A stretch of 64,000 nt of DNA from Hyphomicrobium sp. Its GTDB lineage: Bacteria; Pseudomonadota; Alphaproteobacteria; Rhizobiales; Hyphomicrobiaceae. Made by a program: the position numbers and the translations under genes. Shown piece after piece: positions 26,213 through 38,960 of this stretch (position 1 is its first letter; each line of letters begins with the position of its first letter). A model generated the notes under the pieces. The model ran no database searches. It was not told where the DNA came from and saw only the letters and a list, made by a program, of their open reading frames with translations. The DNA is taken from contig JASBTM010000014.1 in assembly GCA_030148425.1 (NCBI GenBank), forward strand, positions 248,001-312,000, written 5' to 3'.

Positions 26213-28639
26213 TCAGTGCGCGGTGATCCGCGCACCTCCTTTGCCCGAGTCTTTGGCTTCGAGAGCCTCGGCCTCGGCAGCTTCGTCCCACGTGATCGGC
26301 TCCGGAACGCGAACGAGCGCGACCTTCAGGACCTCATCGAGACGTGCAACCGGGATGACGTCCATCTTGGTCAAAACTTCGTTCGGAATTTCCGCCAAAT
26401 CCTTGCGGTTTTCCTCCGGAATGACGACCGTCTTGATGCCACCGCGCAGCGCCGCCAAGAGCTTTTCCTTCAGACCGCCGATGGGCAGCACGCGACCGCG
26501 CAGCGTGATCTCGCCCGTCATCGCCACGTCCTTGCGAACAGGGATGCCGGTCAACACCGAGATGATCGCCGTCGTCATCGCAATGCCCGCAGACGGTCCA
26601 TCCTTCGGCGTCGCGCCTTCCGGCACGTGCACGTGGATGTCGCGCTTCTCGAACAGCGACGGATGGATGCCGAAATCAACAGAGTGCGAGCGCACATAAG
26701 CGTTCGCGGCCTGGATCGATTCCTTCATCACGTCGCGCAAGTTGCCCGTAACGGTCATCCTGCCCTTACCCGGCATCATCACGCCTTCGATCGTGAGCAG
26801 CTCGCCACCGACTTCCGTCCAGGCCAGACCGGTAACGATACCGACCTGGTCCTCGAGCTCTGCTTCGCCGAAGCGGTACTTCGGCACGCCAAGGAAATCG
26901 TGAACGTTCTCTCCCGTGACGACGATCGAAGTCTTCGACGTCGTCAGGATTTCCTTCACGGCCTTACGCGCCAGCTTGGCGATTTCGCGTTCGAGAGAAC
27001 GCACACCAGCTTCGCGCGTGTAGCGGCGAATGACTTCCTTCACAGCATCGTCTTCGACCGTCCACTCGCCCGCCTCGAGGCCGTGAGCCGAATACTGCTC
27101 CGGAATCAAGTGGCGCTTGGCGATTTCGAGTTTCTCGTCTTCCGTGTAGCCCGCGAGCCGAATGATCTCCATACGGTCCATCAGGGCCGGGGGGATGTTC
27201 AGCGTGTTGGCCGTCGTGACGAACATCACGTTCGAGAGATCGTAATCGACCTCAAGATAGTGATCGTTGAACGACTGGTTCTGTTCCGGATCGAGCACCT
27301 CGAGCAAAGCCGCCGCGGGGTCGCCGCGGAAGTCCTGACCCATCTTGTCGATCTCGTCCAAGAGGAAGAGCGGGTTGGTCCGCTTCGCCTTCTTCATGGA
27401 CTGGATGACCTTGCCGGGCATCGAGCCAATGTAGGTCCGGCGATGGCCGCGGATTTCCGCTTCGTCGCGAACGCCGCCGAGCGACATGCGCACGAACTCT
27501 CGGCCGGTCGCGTTAGCGATCGACTTGCCAAGCGAGGTCTTGCCGACGCCCGGAGGCCCGACGAGGCAAAGAATCGGCCCCTTGAGCTTGTTCGTCCGCG
27601 CCTGCACGGCGAGATACTCGAGGATGCGTTCTTTGACCTTCTCGAGGCCATAGTGCTCCAGGTCGAGGATCTGCTGAGCCTCGGCGATATCCTTTTTGAC
27701 CTTGCCCTTGATCCCCCACGGGATCGACAGCAGCCAATCGAGATAATTGCGAACGACCGTCGCTTCAGCCGACATCGGCGACATCTGCTTGAGCTTCTTC
27801 AGCTCAGCGAGCGCCTTGTCCTTGGCTTCCTTCGAAAGCTTCGTGTTCTCGATCTTTTCCTCGAACTCGGCGATGTCGTCGCGCTCGTCGGAATCGCCAA
27901 GCTCCTTCTGAATGGCCTTCATCTGCTCATTCAGATAGTACTCGCGCTGCGTCTTCTCCATCTGGCGCTTGACGCGCGAACGGATCTTACGCTCGACCTG
28001 GAGAACGGAGATCTCGCTTTCCATCAGCGTGTAGACGCGCTCCAACCGCTCGGAGATACTGGCGGTCTCGAGAACATCCTGCTTGTCGGAAATCTTGACG
28101 GCGAGGTGCGAAGCGATCGTGTCGGCGAGCTTCGCATAATCTTCGATCTGGCCGACGTTGCTCAGAACCTCGGGCGAGACCTTCTTGTTGAGCTTCACGT
28201 AGCTCTCGAATTGGGTCACGACGGAACGCGCCAGCGCTTCGAGCTCTTCCTTGGCGCCCGGGACTTCGACGACCCGTTCGACCTCAGATTCGAAGTAATT
28301 CGCATTCGATGTGTAACGCGTGATTTTTGCGCGCGCGTTGCCTTCGACCAGGACCTTTACCGTCCCGTCGGGAAGCTTCAGAAGCTGAAGCACGGACGCA
28401 AGCGTGCCGATCTCGTAGATCGCGTCGGGCGCGGGATCGTCATCGCTGGCGTTCTTCTGCGCGGCGAGCAGGATCTGCTTGTCCGCGCGCATCACCTCTT
28501 CGAGCGCCGCGATCGACTTCTCGCGGCCGACGAACAGCGGCACAACCATGTAGGGAAAAACGACGATGTCACGGAGCGGGAGAACCGGGAACAGCTCTTT
28601 TCCGCCGGCTTTTTCCTTGGTCTTTTTATCTTCGCTCAT
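26213..28639 (-). CDS. lon: ATP-dependent protease La (Lon)
   Basis: 808 residues, the usual LonA length. The N-terminal substrate-binding domain starts [19 protein letters not shown]; a coiled coil follows (residues ~180-300); the AAA+ domain has Walker [16 protein letters not shown] and Walker [10 protein letters not shown]. The C-terminal protease domain has the catalytic Ser in DGPSAGIAM and Lys in [10 protein letters not shown]. Lon degrades misfolded and regulatory proteins in the cytoplasm. It lies downstream of tig, clpP and clpX, with 283 bp before it that may carry its own, probably heat-inducible, promoter; I could not identify a heat-shock sigma site with confidence. Confidence 0.97.
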   Translation of the reverse strand: MSEDKKTKEKAGGKELFPVLPLRDIVVFPYMVVPLFVGREKSIAALEEVMRADKQILLAAQKNASDDDPAPDAIYEIGTLASVLQLLKLPDGTVKVLVEGNARAKITRYTSNANYFESEVERVVEVPGAKEELEALARSVVTQFESYVKLNKKVSPEVLSNVGQIEDYAKLADTIASHLAVKISDKQDVLETASISERLERVYTLMESEISVLQVERKIRSRVKRQMEKTQREYYLNEQMKAIQKELGDSDERDDIAEFEEKIENTKLSKEAKDKALAELKKLKQMSPMSAEATVVRNYLDWLLSIPWGIKGKVKKDIAEAQQILDLEHYGLEKVKERILEYLAVQARTNKLKGPILCLVGPPGVGKTSLGKSIANATGREFVRMSLGGVRDEAEIRGHRRTYIGSMPGKVIQSMKKAKRTNPLFLLDEIDKMGQDFRGDPAAALLEVLDPEQNQSFNDHYLEVDYDLSNVMFVTTANTLNIPPALMDRMEIIRLAGYTEDEKLEIAKRHLIPEQYSAHGLEAGEWTVEDDAVKEVIRRYTREAGVRSLEREIAKLARKAVKEILTTSKTSIVVTGENVHDFLGVPKYRFGEAELEDQVGIVTGLAWTEVGGELLTIEGVMMPGKGRMTVTGNLRDVMKESIQAANAYVRSHSVDFGIHPSLFEKRDIHVHVPEGATPKDGPSAGIAMTTAIISVLTGIPVRKDVAMTGEITLRGRVLPIGGLKEKLLAALRGGIKTVVIPEENRKDLAEIPNEVLTKMDVIPVARLDEVLKVALVRVPEPITWDEAAEAEALEAKDSGKGGARITAH

Positions 28640-28922
28640 TTCACTACCTTATTCGCCGTGTGCCGGAAGTCTTTCACAACGTACCGGCACATTCCACACT
28701 CGTTCCACTTTTTGAGCCACGCATCCCGTCCCTTTTTGTGGCGACGGTTCGCATGCTCGTGAGCGCGAGCGCGGGGTTGGACCCAAGCCCTAGACACCGG
28801 TTGTCTGAGGAATTCTCGGCTGGCTGCTTGATGCCACTCCCTCCGAACAAATAGGGACCGGCGTCCCGCAAACAAGTCCCGGGACCAAGCCCCCGGACGG
28901 CCTTAATTGTCGCGATTGAGCT

Positions 28923-30173
<1,251 letters not shown>

Positions 30174-30520
30174 GTGTTCTCACCTTCCGTGCAAGCCCCA
30201 TCAAGACGATGTTCTTGCTTTGGCCCGCTTCTCACGCCCGGCGCTGAGCCGATTCTGCGGCGGCGTGAACTTCATATCCAATCTGAGCACGCTATCGTTC
30301 AGCGGATCAAGATTGGATTAATGGAGCCTACCCGGCCACTGCTCGCAAGCGGCGCTATTGCCACAGTTGATAAACGAGCTGGCAACACAGGCGATTCAAT
30401 GCAAGCATTTACCTAAACTCGTCCGCTGTTGTACAGCGTTTGTTCTCTTGAGCGGGCGTCAATTCGCCCGCTCCGTTCCACGTCCCGCCAGGACCTTAAA
30501 AGTTACCGCCGCTGTCGGCC
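30174..30520. other. clpX-clpP intergenic region
   Basis: About 350 bp between clpP and clpX on the minus strand, long enough for a separate clpX promoter. I see no gene, tRNA or strong hairpin. Confidence 0.45.
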
Positions 30521-31174
30521 TTATTCGATGGGTTTGCCCGTCTCGAAGACACCGGCTTCGACTTCGTCGCGATTTTCCAGAACCTTATCGATAAGTCCGA
30601 AATCGCAAGCCTGGTCGGCGGTCATGAAGTAGTCGCGGTCAAGCGTCTTATCAATCATCTCGTACGTCTGACCCGTGTGCTTCACATAGGTCTCGTTGAG
30701 ACGGCGTTTCATCTTGATGATGTCTTCGGCATGGCGTTCGATATCAGACGCCTGCCCCGAAAATCCACCCGACGGCTGGTGCACCATCACGCGCGCATTC
30801 GGGAGCGCGTAGCGCAGGCCCTTGGCCCCGGCACAAAGCAGCAACGAACCCATCGACGCGGCCTGTCCAATGCAGAGCGTTGCGACTGCAGGCTTCACGA
30901 ACTGCATCGTGTCGTAGATCGCCATGCCCGCCGTGACGACACCGCCCGGCGAGTTGATGTACATGGAGATTTCTTTCTTCGGGTTCTCCGACTCGAGGAA
31001 CAAAAGCTGCATGCAAATCGATGCCGCCATGTGATCCTCGACCGGGCCGGTCACGAAGATGATACGTTCTTTGAGAAGGCGCGAGGGGAGATCGTAGCCG
31101 CGCTCGCCGCGCGTCGTCTGCTCGACAACCATCGGCCAGAAGGTGTTCGTCAGGGTATTAACTGGATCGCGCAT
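30521..31174 (-). CDS. clpP: ATP-dependent Clp protease proteolytic subunit
   Basis: 217 residues. The serine protease triad is visible: Ser in [14 protein letters not shown], His in [10 protein letters not shown] and Asp in KTLDRDYFM. The N-terminal [19 protein letters not shown] is standard. Forms tetradecamers that degrade proteins delivered by ClpX. Placed between tig and clpX, the conserved order. Confidence 0.97.
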   Translation of the reverse strand: MRDPVNTLTNTFWPMVVEQTTRGERGYDLPSRLLKERIIFVTGPVEDHMAASICMQLLFLESENPKKEISMYINSPGGVVTAGMAIYDTMQFVKPAVATLCIGQAASMGSLLLCAGAKGLRYALPNARVMVHQPSGGFSGQASDIERHAEDIIKMKRRLNETYVKHTGQTYEMIDKTLDRDYFMTADQACDFGLIDKVLENRDEVEAGVFETGKPIE

Positions 31175-31274
31175 CGCCTTCGTCTTTCCTCATTTCGGCG
31201 GGCAGCCGTCAGACCAACCCGCCAGACTCGCACGCAGTAACTTGCTCACTTCTCACCGAAGCTGCCAGTGCGGC

Positions 31275-32633
31275 TTACTGTTCGGTCGCCTCTTCGACGG
31301 CCTTCTGAAGCTCGTCGCGCGTCACCTTCTTCTCGGTCGGCTTCGCTTCGTCGATGACGAAGTCGATCACCTTGTCCTCGAAGATCGGAGCGCGAAGCTC
31401 GGCAAGCGCGCCAGGCGTTTTCTCGTAGTATTCGTAGACCTGCTTTTCCCGGCCGGCGTAGCGACGCGCCTGCTCGACGAGAGCCTGGCGCAGCTCATCC
31501 TGTGAGACCTGCAGATTGTTCTTCTCGCCGATCTCGCCGATCACGAGCCCAAGGCGGACGCGGCGCTCGGCAAGCTTGCGATATTCGGCGCGAGCCTCTT
31601 CCTCTGTCTTGCCTTCGTCGGCGAACGTCTTGTTCGTGGCTTTGAGATTGTTCTCAAGCTGCGTCCATATATTGTCGAATTCGAAATCGACAAGGGACGG
31701 TGGCAGGTCGAACGTGTGCGCCGCATCGAGCGCATCGAGAAGCTCGCGCTTCAGCTTCGTCCGCGAAGCCTGTTCGTATTCGCGCTTAATCTGCTCCGAA
31801 ATGAAGCCGCGCAGCTGTTCAAGGCTTTCCGCGCCGATGCCCTTTGCGAAGTCTTCGTCGACTGCAGGCGTACGGGCCTTCGAAACGCCCGTCACCTTCA
31901 CGTCGAATTCGGCCGTCTTGCCGGCGAGCGCCGCCACGGGATATTCGGCCGGGAACGTGGCGCTGACGATCTTTTCGTCGCCCGCCTTCATGCCCGTCAC
32001 GCCTTCCTCGAAGCCCGGAATGAACTGCTTCTTGCCGATGACCAGGTTCTGGCCCTCGGCAGCGCCGCCCTCGAAGGGCTCGCCGTCGATCTTGCCGACG
32101 AAATCGAGCGTTACGAGATCACCTTCACCCGCAACCCGGCCTTCTTCGACGTCGTAAGCGGTGTTGCGTTCGGCGAGGTTCGCGAGCGCCTTATCGAGGG
32201 CCGCGTCGTCAACGTCAGCCACGAGCTTTTCGAGCTTCAGCGACTTGAGATCGGCGAGCGGAATCGGAGGGAGGACTTCGAACGACATGTTATAGGCAAG
32301 GTCGCCCTGTCCGCTCGCGATCTTCTCGAACGTCTCCTCGTTGAAGTCGACAAGCTCTACCTTCGGCTGTTGCGCCGGGCGCTCGTTGCGGTCCTTGATG
32401 GCCTGCGCGCTCGTATCGTTGAGCGTCTGCTCCATCACTTCCTGCATCAGCGACTTGCCGTAGATCTTCTTGAGGTGCGCCATCGGAACCTTGCCGCGGC
32501 GGAATCCCTTGATTTGCACGCGGTCCTTGAGCTCATCGAGGCGCGTGGTGAACCGCTCGTTCAGCTCCGCCTGCCCGACCACAACCTGCAACGTGCGCTT
32601 CAAACCTTCTCGTGCCGTTTCCGTGACTTGCAT
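31275..32633 (-). CDS. tig: Trigger factor
   Basis: About 452 residues. Ribosome-binding N-terminus with the signature GFRRGKVPMAHLKK (about residue 44), an FKBP-type peptidyl-prolyl isomerase domain (GDLVTLDFVGKIDGEPF, residues ~155-240) and the helical chaperone arms. It folds nascent chains at the ribosome exit. The frame is open 36 codons further upstream, but the family N-terminus MQVTETAREGLKR begins at the ATG at 32633. First gene of the tig-clpP-clpX-lon-hupB block. Confidence 0.95.
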   Translation of the reverse strand: MQVTETAREGLKRTLQVVVGQAELNERFTTRLDELKDRVQIKGFRRGKVPMAHLKKIYGKSLMQEVMEQTLNDTSAQAIKDRNERPAQQPKVELVDFNEETFEKIASGQGDLAYNMSFEVLPPIPLADLKSLKLEKLVADVDDAALDKALANLAERNTAYDVEEGRVAGEGDLVTLDFVGKIDGEPFEGGAAEGQNLVIGKKQFIPGFEEGVTGMKAGDEKIVSATFPAEYPVAALAGKTAEFDVKVTGVSKARTPAVDEDFAKGIGAESLEQLRGFISEQIKREYEQASRTKLKRELLDALDAAHTFDLPPSLVDFEFDNIWTQLENNLKATNKTFADEGKTEEEARAEYRKLAERRVRLGLVIGEIGEKNNLQVSQDELRQALVEQARRYAGREKQVYEYYEKTPGALAELRAPIFEDKVIDFVIDEAKPTEKKVTRDELQKAVEEATEQ

Positions 32634-33129
32634 CGTCCGTGTCCTGATTGGAGGTCGAGGCGGGCCTTGAGACGTCGCCAACCAACTATTTAGGGAGCCC
32701 CCGACGCCTCCACAAAGCGTGGACAGCACCGGCTGCCGCAATTTTCGTGCGGACAGAAGTGAGCCCCCACAGATATTGCTCTGAATTTTCTACGTTTTTA
32801 AACCGCCGTGCGTCGCGGACGCCCAGCCGCTCCCCGAAAGGAGTGCCAGCATCTCGCGCCTGGAAGCCTATGGCGAGGCTTAAACAGCCTTTCAAGGTGA
32901 TTGGCAATACGCTGTCGCACCGCCTTTAAAATAGGGTGGGCGTGCCGCTCATACCGAACCGCTTGGCTCGTTCAGTGCTGTCTTTCAAAAACGCATGATT
33001 ATTTCCGCGCGACTATCGCTAAGTTCTTGAAAAGACTGCGGCCAATTTCCCGGATCAGGTACGAGAGGCCTATACGATCGCTACCTAGAACTGTTAAAAG
33101 TCTAGGATGCGGAAGATGGAGCAGCCGGA
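32634..33129. other. Divergent region between tig and fdhA
   Basis: About 500 bp holding the promoters of tig (minus) and the formate dehydrogenase operon (plus). A sigma-54-like element lies at 32964-32979. A 19-codon open frame (32870-32929) has only a weak ribosome site and is not called. No FNR-type box was seen. Confidence 0.5.
32964..32979 (+). promoter_or_regulatory. Possible sigma-54 promoter for the fdh operon
   Basis: TGGCTCG-TTCA-GTGCT has the obligatory GG and GC at the exact -24/-12 spacing but differs from consensus at two informative positions. It lies about 150 bp upstream of fdhA. Enterobacterial Sec-containing fdhF is sigma-54 dependent, which makes it worth noting, but the match is weak. 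Confidence 0.3.
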
Positions 33130-36100
33130 ATGGATCTGACACGCAGAGGCTTCATAAAGCTCTCGGGCGCGACCCTCGCGACATCGAGCTTGGGCGCCTT
33201 GGGATTCGGTGGCTGCGGCGAGGCCGTCGCGGCGGCGGTGCGTCCCTTCAAACTGACGCATGCCAAGGAAACGCGGAATACTTGCACCTACTGCTCGGTG
33301 GCCTGCGGCATCCTGATCTACACTCTCGGCGACGGCGCGAAGAACGCGCGTTCCGATATCATTCACATCGAGGGCGACCCGGACCATCCGGTCAACCGCG
33401 GCACGCTCTGCCCGAAAGGCTCGGCGCTGCTCGACATCGTCCATGCGCCGACACGGCTGCAGGTGCCGAAGTACCGCAAGCCGGGCGGCACCGAATTCGA
33501 AGAAGTGTCGTGGGATTGGGCGCTCGATCGCATCGCCCGCCTGATGAAGGACGATCGCGACAAGAACTTCATCGCCAAGGATGCGAAAGGCACGACCGTC
33601 AACCGGTGGATCTCTACCGGCATGCTGGCGGCCTCTGCCTCATCGAGCGAAACGTCGTACCTCACTTGGAAAGTCGCCCGTTCATTCGGAATGTTGGTCT
33701 TCGATAACCAAGCACGTGTCTGACACGGACCGACGGTGGCCAGTCTGGCTCCAACATTCGGTCGCGGTGCAATGACCAACACTTGGCAGGATATCAAGAA
33801 TGCCAATTTGGTCGTGGTTATGGGCGGAAACGCCGCCGAAGCGCATCCGTGCGGCTTCAAGTGGGTCATCGAAGCGAAGATCGAGAACGGCGCCAAGCTG
33901 GTCGTCGTGGATCCGCGCTTTACGCGCACGGCATCCGTCGCCGACTACTACGCGCCTATCCGGCCAGGATCGGACATCGCGTTCCTGTCGGGCGTGATCC
34001 GCTATCTGCTCGCGAACGACAAGATCCAGCACGAGTACGTGCGCGCCTACACGAACGCCAGTCTGATCGTGAAGGACGGCTTCGGTTTCGAAGACGGTCT
34101 CTTCAGCGGCTACGATCACGAGAAGGGCCAATACGACAAGTCCACCTGGGACTATGAGCTCGACGAGCAAGGCTTCGCGAAGGTCGACGATACGTGGGAG
34201 CACCCGCGTTCCGTCATGGCCCTGCTGCGCAAGCACGTCGACCGCTACACGCCCGAGATGGTGTCGCGCATCTGCGGCACGCCGCAGGACAAATTCCTGC
34301 ACATCTGCGAGATGATGGCTGAGACGTCGGCGCCCGACAAGGCGATGACGAGCCTCTTCGCGCTCGGCTGGACGCAACACTCCATCGGCTCGCAGAACAT
34401 TCGCACGATGGCCATGGTGCAACTCCTGCTTGGCAACATCGGCGTGGCCGGCGGCGGCATGAACGCGTTGCGCGGCCACTCGAACATTCAGGGGCTGACC
34501 GACGTCGGACTTCTGTCGAACCAGATGCCCGGCTACATGACGTTGCCGAAGGACAGCGAAGTCACCTTCGACGACTACATGAAGACGCGGCAGTTCAAAC
34601 CGCTCAGGCCGGGTCAGACCAGCTACTGGCAGAACTACAAGAAGTTCTTCGTAAGCTTCCAGAAGTCGATCTACGGCGACGCTGCGACGGCCGAGAACAA
34701 CTGGGCCTACGACTGGCTGCCGAAGCTCGATGTGCCGCTCTACGACATCATCAAAGCATTCGAGATGATGAACCACGGGCAGATCAACGGCTACATCTGC
34801 CAGGGCTTCAATCCGCAGCAGGCGTTCCCGGATCGCGGCAAGATCCGGCGCGGCCTTTCGAAGCTCAAGTTCCTCGTCACGATGGATCCGCTCGACACGG
34901 AGACGTCGCGCTTCTGGGAAAACTTCGGGCCGCAGAACCCTGCTGATTCCGCCGCGATTCAGACCGAAGTGTTCCAGCTTCCGACCACGTGCTTCGCGGA
35001 AGAGGATGGCTCTCTCGTCAACTCCGCGCGTTGGCTGCAATGGCATTGGAAAGCGGCTGACGCTCCGGCGAAGGCGATGTCCGATATCTGGATCATGTCC
35101 GGCATCTTCCATAGGATGCGCGAGCTTTATCGTAAGGAAGGCGGCGCCTTCCCGGATCCGATTCTGAACCTCACGTGGAATTACACCGACCCGGTCGCGC
35201 CAAGTCCCGACGAATTGGCGAAGGACATGAACGGCCGGGCGCGTGTCGATCTGAAAGACGCCTCCGGGGCCGTTACGAAGAAGGCCGGACAGTTGCTCGA
35301 TGCCTTCGCGCAGCTGCGCGACGACGGCACCACGGAATCGGGTTGCTGGATCTTCTCAGGTTGCTGGACCGAGAAGGGCAACCAGATGGCGCGGCGAGAC
35401 GCGTCCGATCCGCGCGAAGCCGGCATTGCGCCAGACTGGGCGTGGGCGTGGCCGGCCAACCGGCGCATTCTCTACAATCGCGCCAGCGCCGACGTCGCGG
35501 GCAATCCGTGGAACCCGGCGAAGCCCATCATCCAGTGGGACGGCGCGAAGTGGGTGGGCGTCGACGTTCCCGATTACGGCCCGACCGTGAAGCCGTCCGA
35601 CTCCGTCGGCCCCTTCATCATGAACGCCGAGGGCGTCGGCCGGCTGTTCGCTCGCGATCAGATGGCCGAAGGGCCGTTCCCGGAGCATTACGAGCCGCTC
35701 GAGTCGCCCGCGATCAACGTGCTGCATCCCAAGGTTCAGTCGAACCCGGCGGTGCGCGTGTTCGCCGATGACAGAGCCGATTTCGGCTCTCCGTCCGAGT
35801 TCCCGTACGTGGCGACCACCTACCGCCTGACCGAGCACTTCCACTTCTGGACCAAGCACGCCCGCATCAACTCGATCCTGCAGCCGCAGGAGTTCGTCGA
35901 GATCGGCGAAGTGCTGGCGCACGAAAAGGGAATTGCTCAAGGCAGTTGGGTGCGCGTCGCGTCCAAGCGCGGCTTCGTCGTCTGCAAGGCCTACGTGACC
36001 AAGCGGATCAAGCCGCTGATCGTCGACGGCAAGCCGACGCACGTTATCGGCGTGCCGCTGCATTGGGGCTTCACCGGCCAAGCAAAGAAAGGCTACGGCG

Positions 36101-36201
36101 CCAACACGCTGACGCCATCGGTTGGCGACGCCAATACCCAGACGCCGGAGTTCAAGGCGTTCCTGGTCAATGTTGAAAGTGTCAACGGACCGTTGGTCTG
36201 A
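33130..36201 (+). CDS. fdhA: Formate dehydrogenase-N/O-type alpha subunit, selenoprotein (UGA = Sec198)
   Basis: One gene of 1024 codons read through an in-frame TGA at 33721-33723, giving 1023 residues with selenocysteine at 198, in the same context as E. coli FdnG Sec196 ([16 protein letters not shown]). A twin-arginine signal ([10 protein letters not shown]) sends it across the membrane. Then come a [4Fe-4S] motif (CTYCSVACG ... LCPKG, residues ~55-100) and the molybdopterin-guanine-dinucleotide domains. It oxidises formate to CO2 outside the cytoplasm. Unless UGA decoding is allowed, the gene looks like two separate frames (33130-33723 and 33736-36201). A SECIS hairpin follows the UGA. 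Next in the operon: fdhB and the cytochrome b subunit. Confidence 0.95.
33721..33752 (+). promoter_or_regulatory. Selenocysteine UGA and bacterial SECIS hairpin
   Basis: After the UGA (33721-33723), bases 33735-33752 fold as GG-[U]-GGCC-AGUCU-GGCU-CC: a 6-bp stem (including one G-U pair) with a bulged U and a 5-base loop. Counting the U of UGA as 1, the bulged U is 17 and the loop G and U are 23 and 24, exactly the positions SelB needs in E. coli fdhF. The hairpin is coding and in frame. Confidence 0.92.
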
Positions 36202-36212
36202 CGGAGCAGCTG

Positions 36213-37160
36213 ATGTCAAACCTTCAGTCACAAGATTACATCCGCATATCGGCGACGACGACGACGCCGCCGTCAGCACGCAACTGGGAAGACCAGGTTT
36301 CGAAGCTCATCGACGTTACGCGTTGCATCGGCTGCAAGGCCTGCCAGGCAGCGTGCATGGAGTGGAATAATCTTCGGGACGAAGTCGGCGAGTTCCATGG
36401 GACTTACGACAATCCTCTCGACCTCGATCCACACACGTGGACGGTGATGAAGTTCACCGAACACGAAAATCCGAAAGGCGATCTCGAGTGGCTGATCCGC
36501 AAGGACGGCTGCATGCACTGCGAGGATCCGGGTTGTCTCAAGGCATGCCCCGCTCCCGGCGCGATCGTGCAGTACGCCAACGGCATCGTCGATTTCATCA
36601 GCGAGAATTGCATCGGCTGCGGCTATTGCGTGAAGGGTTGTCCGTTCGACATTCCGCGCATCAGTGAGGTCGATCACAAGTCTTATAAGTGCACGCTCTG
36701 TTCCGACCGCGTTGCCGTTGGCCTTGAGCCCGCATGCGTCAAAGCCTGCCCAACCGGCGCGATCATGTTTGGCTCGAAGAAAGACATGACCGACTGGGCC
36801 GGAGAACGCATCGTCGATCTCAAATCGCGCGGCTTCGAGAACGCAGGGCTTTATGATCCGCCAGGCGTCCAGGGCACGCATGTGATGTATGTTCTGCATC
36901 ACGCGGACACGCCGGGAATCTACGCTGGGCTCCCGGAAAATCCGAAAATCAGCTCGACCGTCGAATTCTGGAAGGGTCTCATCAAGCCGGTTGCGCTTGC
37001 CGGCATCGCTGCCGCCGCGGTTTCGGGCTTTCTGCACTGGATCATCGCTGGACCCAACGAGGTGCAGCCGGAAGACGAAGAAGAAGCGAAGCACGTTCTC
37101 CAGGCCAATGGCTTTCCTGAAGCCGAAGGCCGCGACCATCGAACGGAGCATCAAGCATGA
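36213..37160 (+). CDS. fdhB: Formate dehydrogenase beta (iron-sulfur) subunit
   Basis: 315 residues, FdnH/FdoH type. Four cysteine groups bind four [4Fe-4S] clusters: [35 protein letters not shown] and CTLCSDR...CVKAC. A single C-terminal membrane helix ([19 protein letters not shown], about residue 260) anchors it, followed by an acidic tail. It carries electrons from FdhA to the cytochrome b subunit. The stop overlaps the next gene's ATG (ATGA). Confidence 0.95.
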   Translation: MSNLQSQDYIRISATTTTPPSARNWEDQVSKLIDVTRCIGCKACQAACMEWNNLRDEVGEFHGTYDNPLDLDPHTWTVMKFTEHENPKGDLEWLIRKDGCMHCEDPGCLKACPAPGAIVQYANGIVDFISENCIGCGYCVKGCPFDIPRISEVDHKSYKCTLCSDRVAVGLEPACVKACPTGAIMFGSKKDMTDWAGERIVDLKSRGFENAGLYDPPGVQGTHVMYVLHHADTPGIYAGLPENPKISSTVEFWKGLIKPVALAGIAAAAVSGFLHWIIAGPNEVQPEDEEEAKHVLQANGFPEAEGRDHRTEHQA

Positions 37161-37828
37161 CGCGCCCGTATGGAACCCTCACGCGCAACGCGACAGTCAC
37201 CCGCATCAATCACTGGATCACCGCGGCCTGTTTCATCCTCCTGATGCTTTCGGGATTGTCGATGTTCGACCCGGTGCTGTTCTGGCTCTCGAACCTGTTC
37301 GGCGGCGGCGCTTGGACTCGGATGATCCACCCCTGGATCGGCGTCGTGCTCCTCATCAGCTACAGTGGACTGATCATTCAGTTCTGGCGCGACAACCTCT
37401 GGACCCGGAACGATCTCGCTTGGCTGATGGCTATCGACAAAGTGCTCGTCAACAAGGAGGAAGGCGTTCCCGAGGTCGCGCGCTTCAACGCAGGCCAGAA
37501 GTTTGTGTTCTGGTCTATGACGCTGCTGGTTCCTACGTTGTTCTTCACCGGGCTGGTCATCTGGGAATATTACTTCGGAACCTATACCTCGATCCCGACG
37601 CAGCGGGCCGCGCTTCTCATCCATTCGCTCGGAGCTATCGCTGCAATCATCATCTGGATCGTTCACGTCTACGCCGCGATCTGGGTACGAGGGTCGATGC
37701 GCGCGATGACTCAGGGCTACGTCACGCCCGGCTGGGCTTGGCGGCATCATCGGAAGTGGTTCCGCGCCTTGGCGACGACGGGCTCGACCGGTCCGAAGCC
37801 CAACGCAAACGGCCGCTCGGAAAAGTAG
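37157..37828 (+). CDS. fdhC: Formate dehydrogenase gamma subunit, cytochrome b
   Basis: 223 residues with four membrane helices, FdnI-like. Likely haem-ligating histidines are in [21 protein letters not shown] and [11 protein letters not shown]. It takes electrons from FdhB and reduces quinone in the inner membrane, completing an alpha-beta-gamma formate dehydrogenase that can feed formate electrons into respiration. Naming varies (fdhC, fdoI, fdnI). Eleven bases separate it from fdhE. Confidence 0.92.
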   Translation: MTRPYGTLTRNATVTRINHWITAACFILLMLSGLSMFDPVLFWLSNLFGGGAWTRMIHPWIGVVLLISYSGLIIQFWRDNLWTRNDLAWLMAIDKVLVNKEEGVPEVARFNAGQKFVFWSMTLLVPTLFFTGLVIWEYYFGTYTSIPTQRAALLIHSLGAIAAIIIWIVHVYAAIWVRGSMRAMTQGYVTPGWAWRHHRKWFRALATTGSTGPKPNANGRSEK

Positions 37829-37838
37829 GAATAGTGTC

Positions 37839-38771
37839 GTGAAACAAGGTGGCGCTCCACCGACAGGCAAGTGGGTTGGCAGTCCGCAGGGGGGTGTCAC
37901 GGCCCCTGATCCCGTTCTTTTGCCAGATCCTGCGACGCGATTTGCGGCGACGGCAGCCCGTTTGAGGGTTCTTGCCGATAAGCAGCATCCCATGGCCACC
38001 TGGTTAGCGTTTATGGGGCAGCTGTCGGAAGCCCAGCACAGGGCCGCGACGACGCTGCCGCCGATGGCCGCAATCGATCTGTCGCTCGTCGATCAATCAG
38101 TCGCTGCTCGCATTCCGCCGCTTGCAGCTGATGGGCATCATCGAAATTCGGCTTGGCGAGACGGCCTCGCGATGCTCCTCGATACGCTCGAAGCGCACGA
38201 CCTTCCCGAGCCTGCCGTCGCCCTCGGCGCCCACATGCGGACGCGCTCGACGAACGACATCGAGGATCTTGCGGATGGCTTCCTGCGCGGGACGCTGAGC
38301 GTCAACGAAGCCGGGGCTGCGCTCTACGTTGCGGCAGCGCTTCAGGTTTATTTCACGCGCCTGGCAGGCAGCCTCAAGGCGGATTCGCTCCGTTTGCTGC
38401 CCCAGCGCGGGCTTTGCCCCTGCTGCGGATCGACACCTGTTTCCGGCTTGATCACCGCCTCCGGCGCGACGCCGGGGACACGGTATCTTTATTGCTCGCT
38501 GTGCTCGACGGCTTGGAACCATGTGCGCGCCGTGTGCATCACGTGCGAAAGCTCGGGCAAGCTCTCGCTCAAGGGCGTGGAAGGTGGCTCGAGCGCCGTA
38601 CAGGCCGAAACCTGCGACGACTGCCAGACGTACGCGAAGATGCTCTACCAGAGCAAAGACACGAAGGTCGATCCCTTCGCCGACGACCTCGCTTCCCTCG
38701 GCCTAGACATCATGGTCTCGGAAGCGGGATGGGCACGGCACGCGCCCAATCCACTCCTTCTCGTCGGCTAA
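37839..38771 (+). CDS. fdhE: Formate dehydrogenase accessory protein FdhE
   Basis: 310 residues. The C-terminal half has four CxxC-type pairs (CPCCGSTP, CSLCSTAW, CITCES, CDDC), the rubredoxin-like iron sites of FdhE. FdhE binds the catalytic subunit in the cytoplasm and is needed for activity and Tat export of membrane-bound formate dehydrogenases. GTG start with TAGGA about nine bases upstream, shortly after the cytochrome gene, so co-transcribed. Confidence 0.93.
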   Translation: MKQGGAPPTGKWVGSPQGGVTAPDPVLLPDPATRFAATAARLRVLADKQHPMATWLAFMGQLSEAQHRAATTLPPMAAIDLSLVDQSVAARIPPLAADGHHRNSAWRDGLAMLLDTLEAHDLPEPAVALGAHMRTRSTNDIEDLADGFLRGTLSVNEAGAALYVAAALQVYFTRLAGSLKADSLRLLPQRGLCPCCGSTPVSGLITASGATPGTRYLYCSLCSTAWNHVRAVCITCESSGKLSLKGVEGGSSAVQAETCDDCQTYAKMLYQSKDTKVDPFADDLASLGLDIMVSEAGWARHAPNPLLLVG

Positions 38772-38960
38772 TTCAGAGCCTGACATCGACGACCTTCGGT
38801 GATCGCGAGAGTCTGCTTGCCTTGATGGCCGTTCGCATCGGCTGCGCTGCTGCCGTGGCCACCGCGGTCATGTCCACCTATATGGACGTATACGATGCGA
38901 CTTGGGCGCAGACGCCGCTATATCGAGCTAGATCACGCTTCTCTACACAAGGCAGGAAAC

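Noticed and set aside
26138..28762. Open frame of 874 codons on the plus strand opposite lon
   Set aside because: It mirrors lon codons in a high-GC gene; the product is an Arg/His/Leu-rich string with no known domain and no ribosome site.
32870..32929. 19-codon open frame upstream of fdhA (MARLKQPFKVIG...)
   Set aside because: Only a weak, too-close ribosome site and no recognised relative; too short to call without conservation data.
33721..33723. Stop codon splitting fdhA, i.e. a pseudogene or frameshift
   Set aside because: The frame is unchanged across it, the position equals the known Sec site, a SECIS hairpin follows, and all Sel genes are next door.
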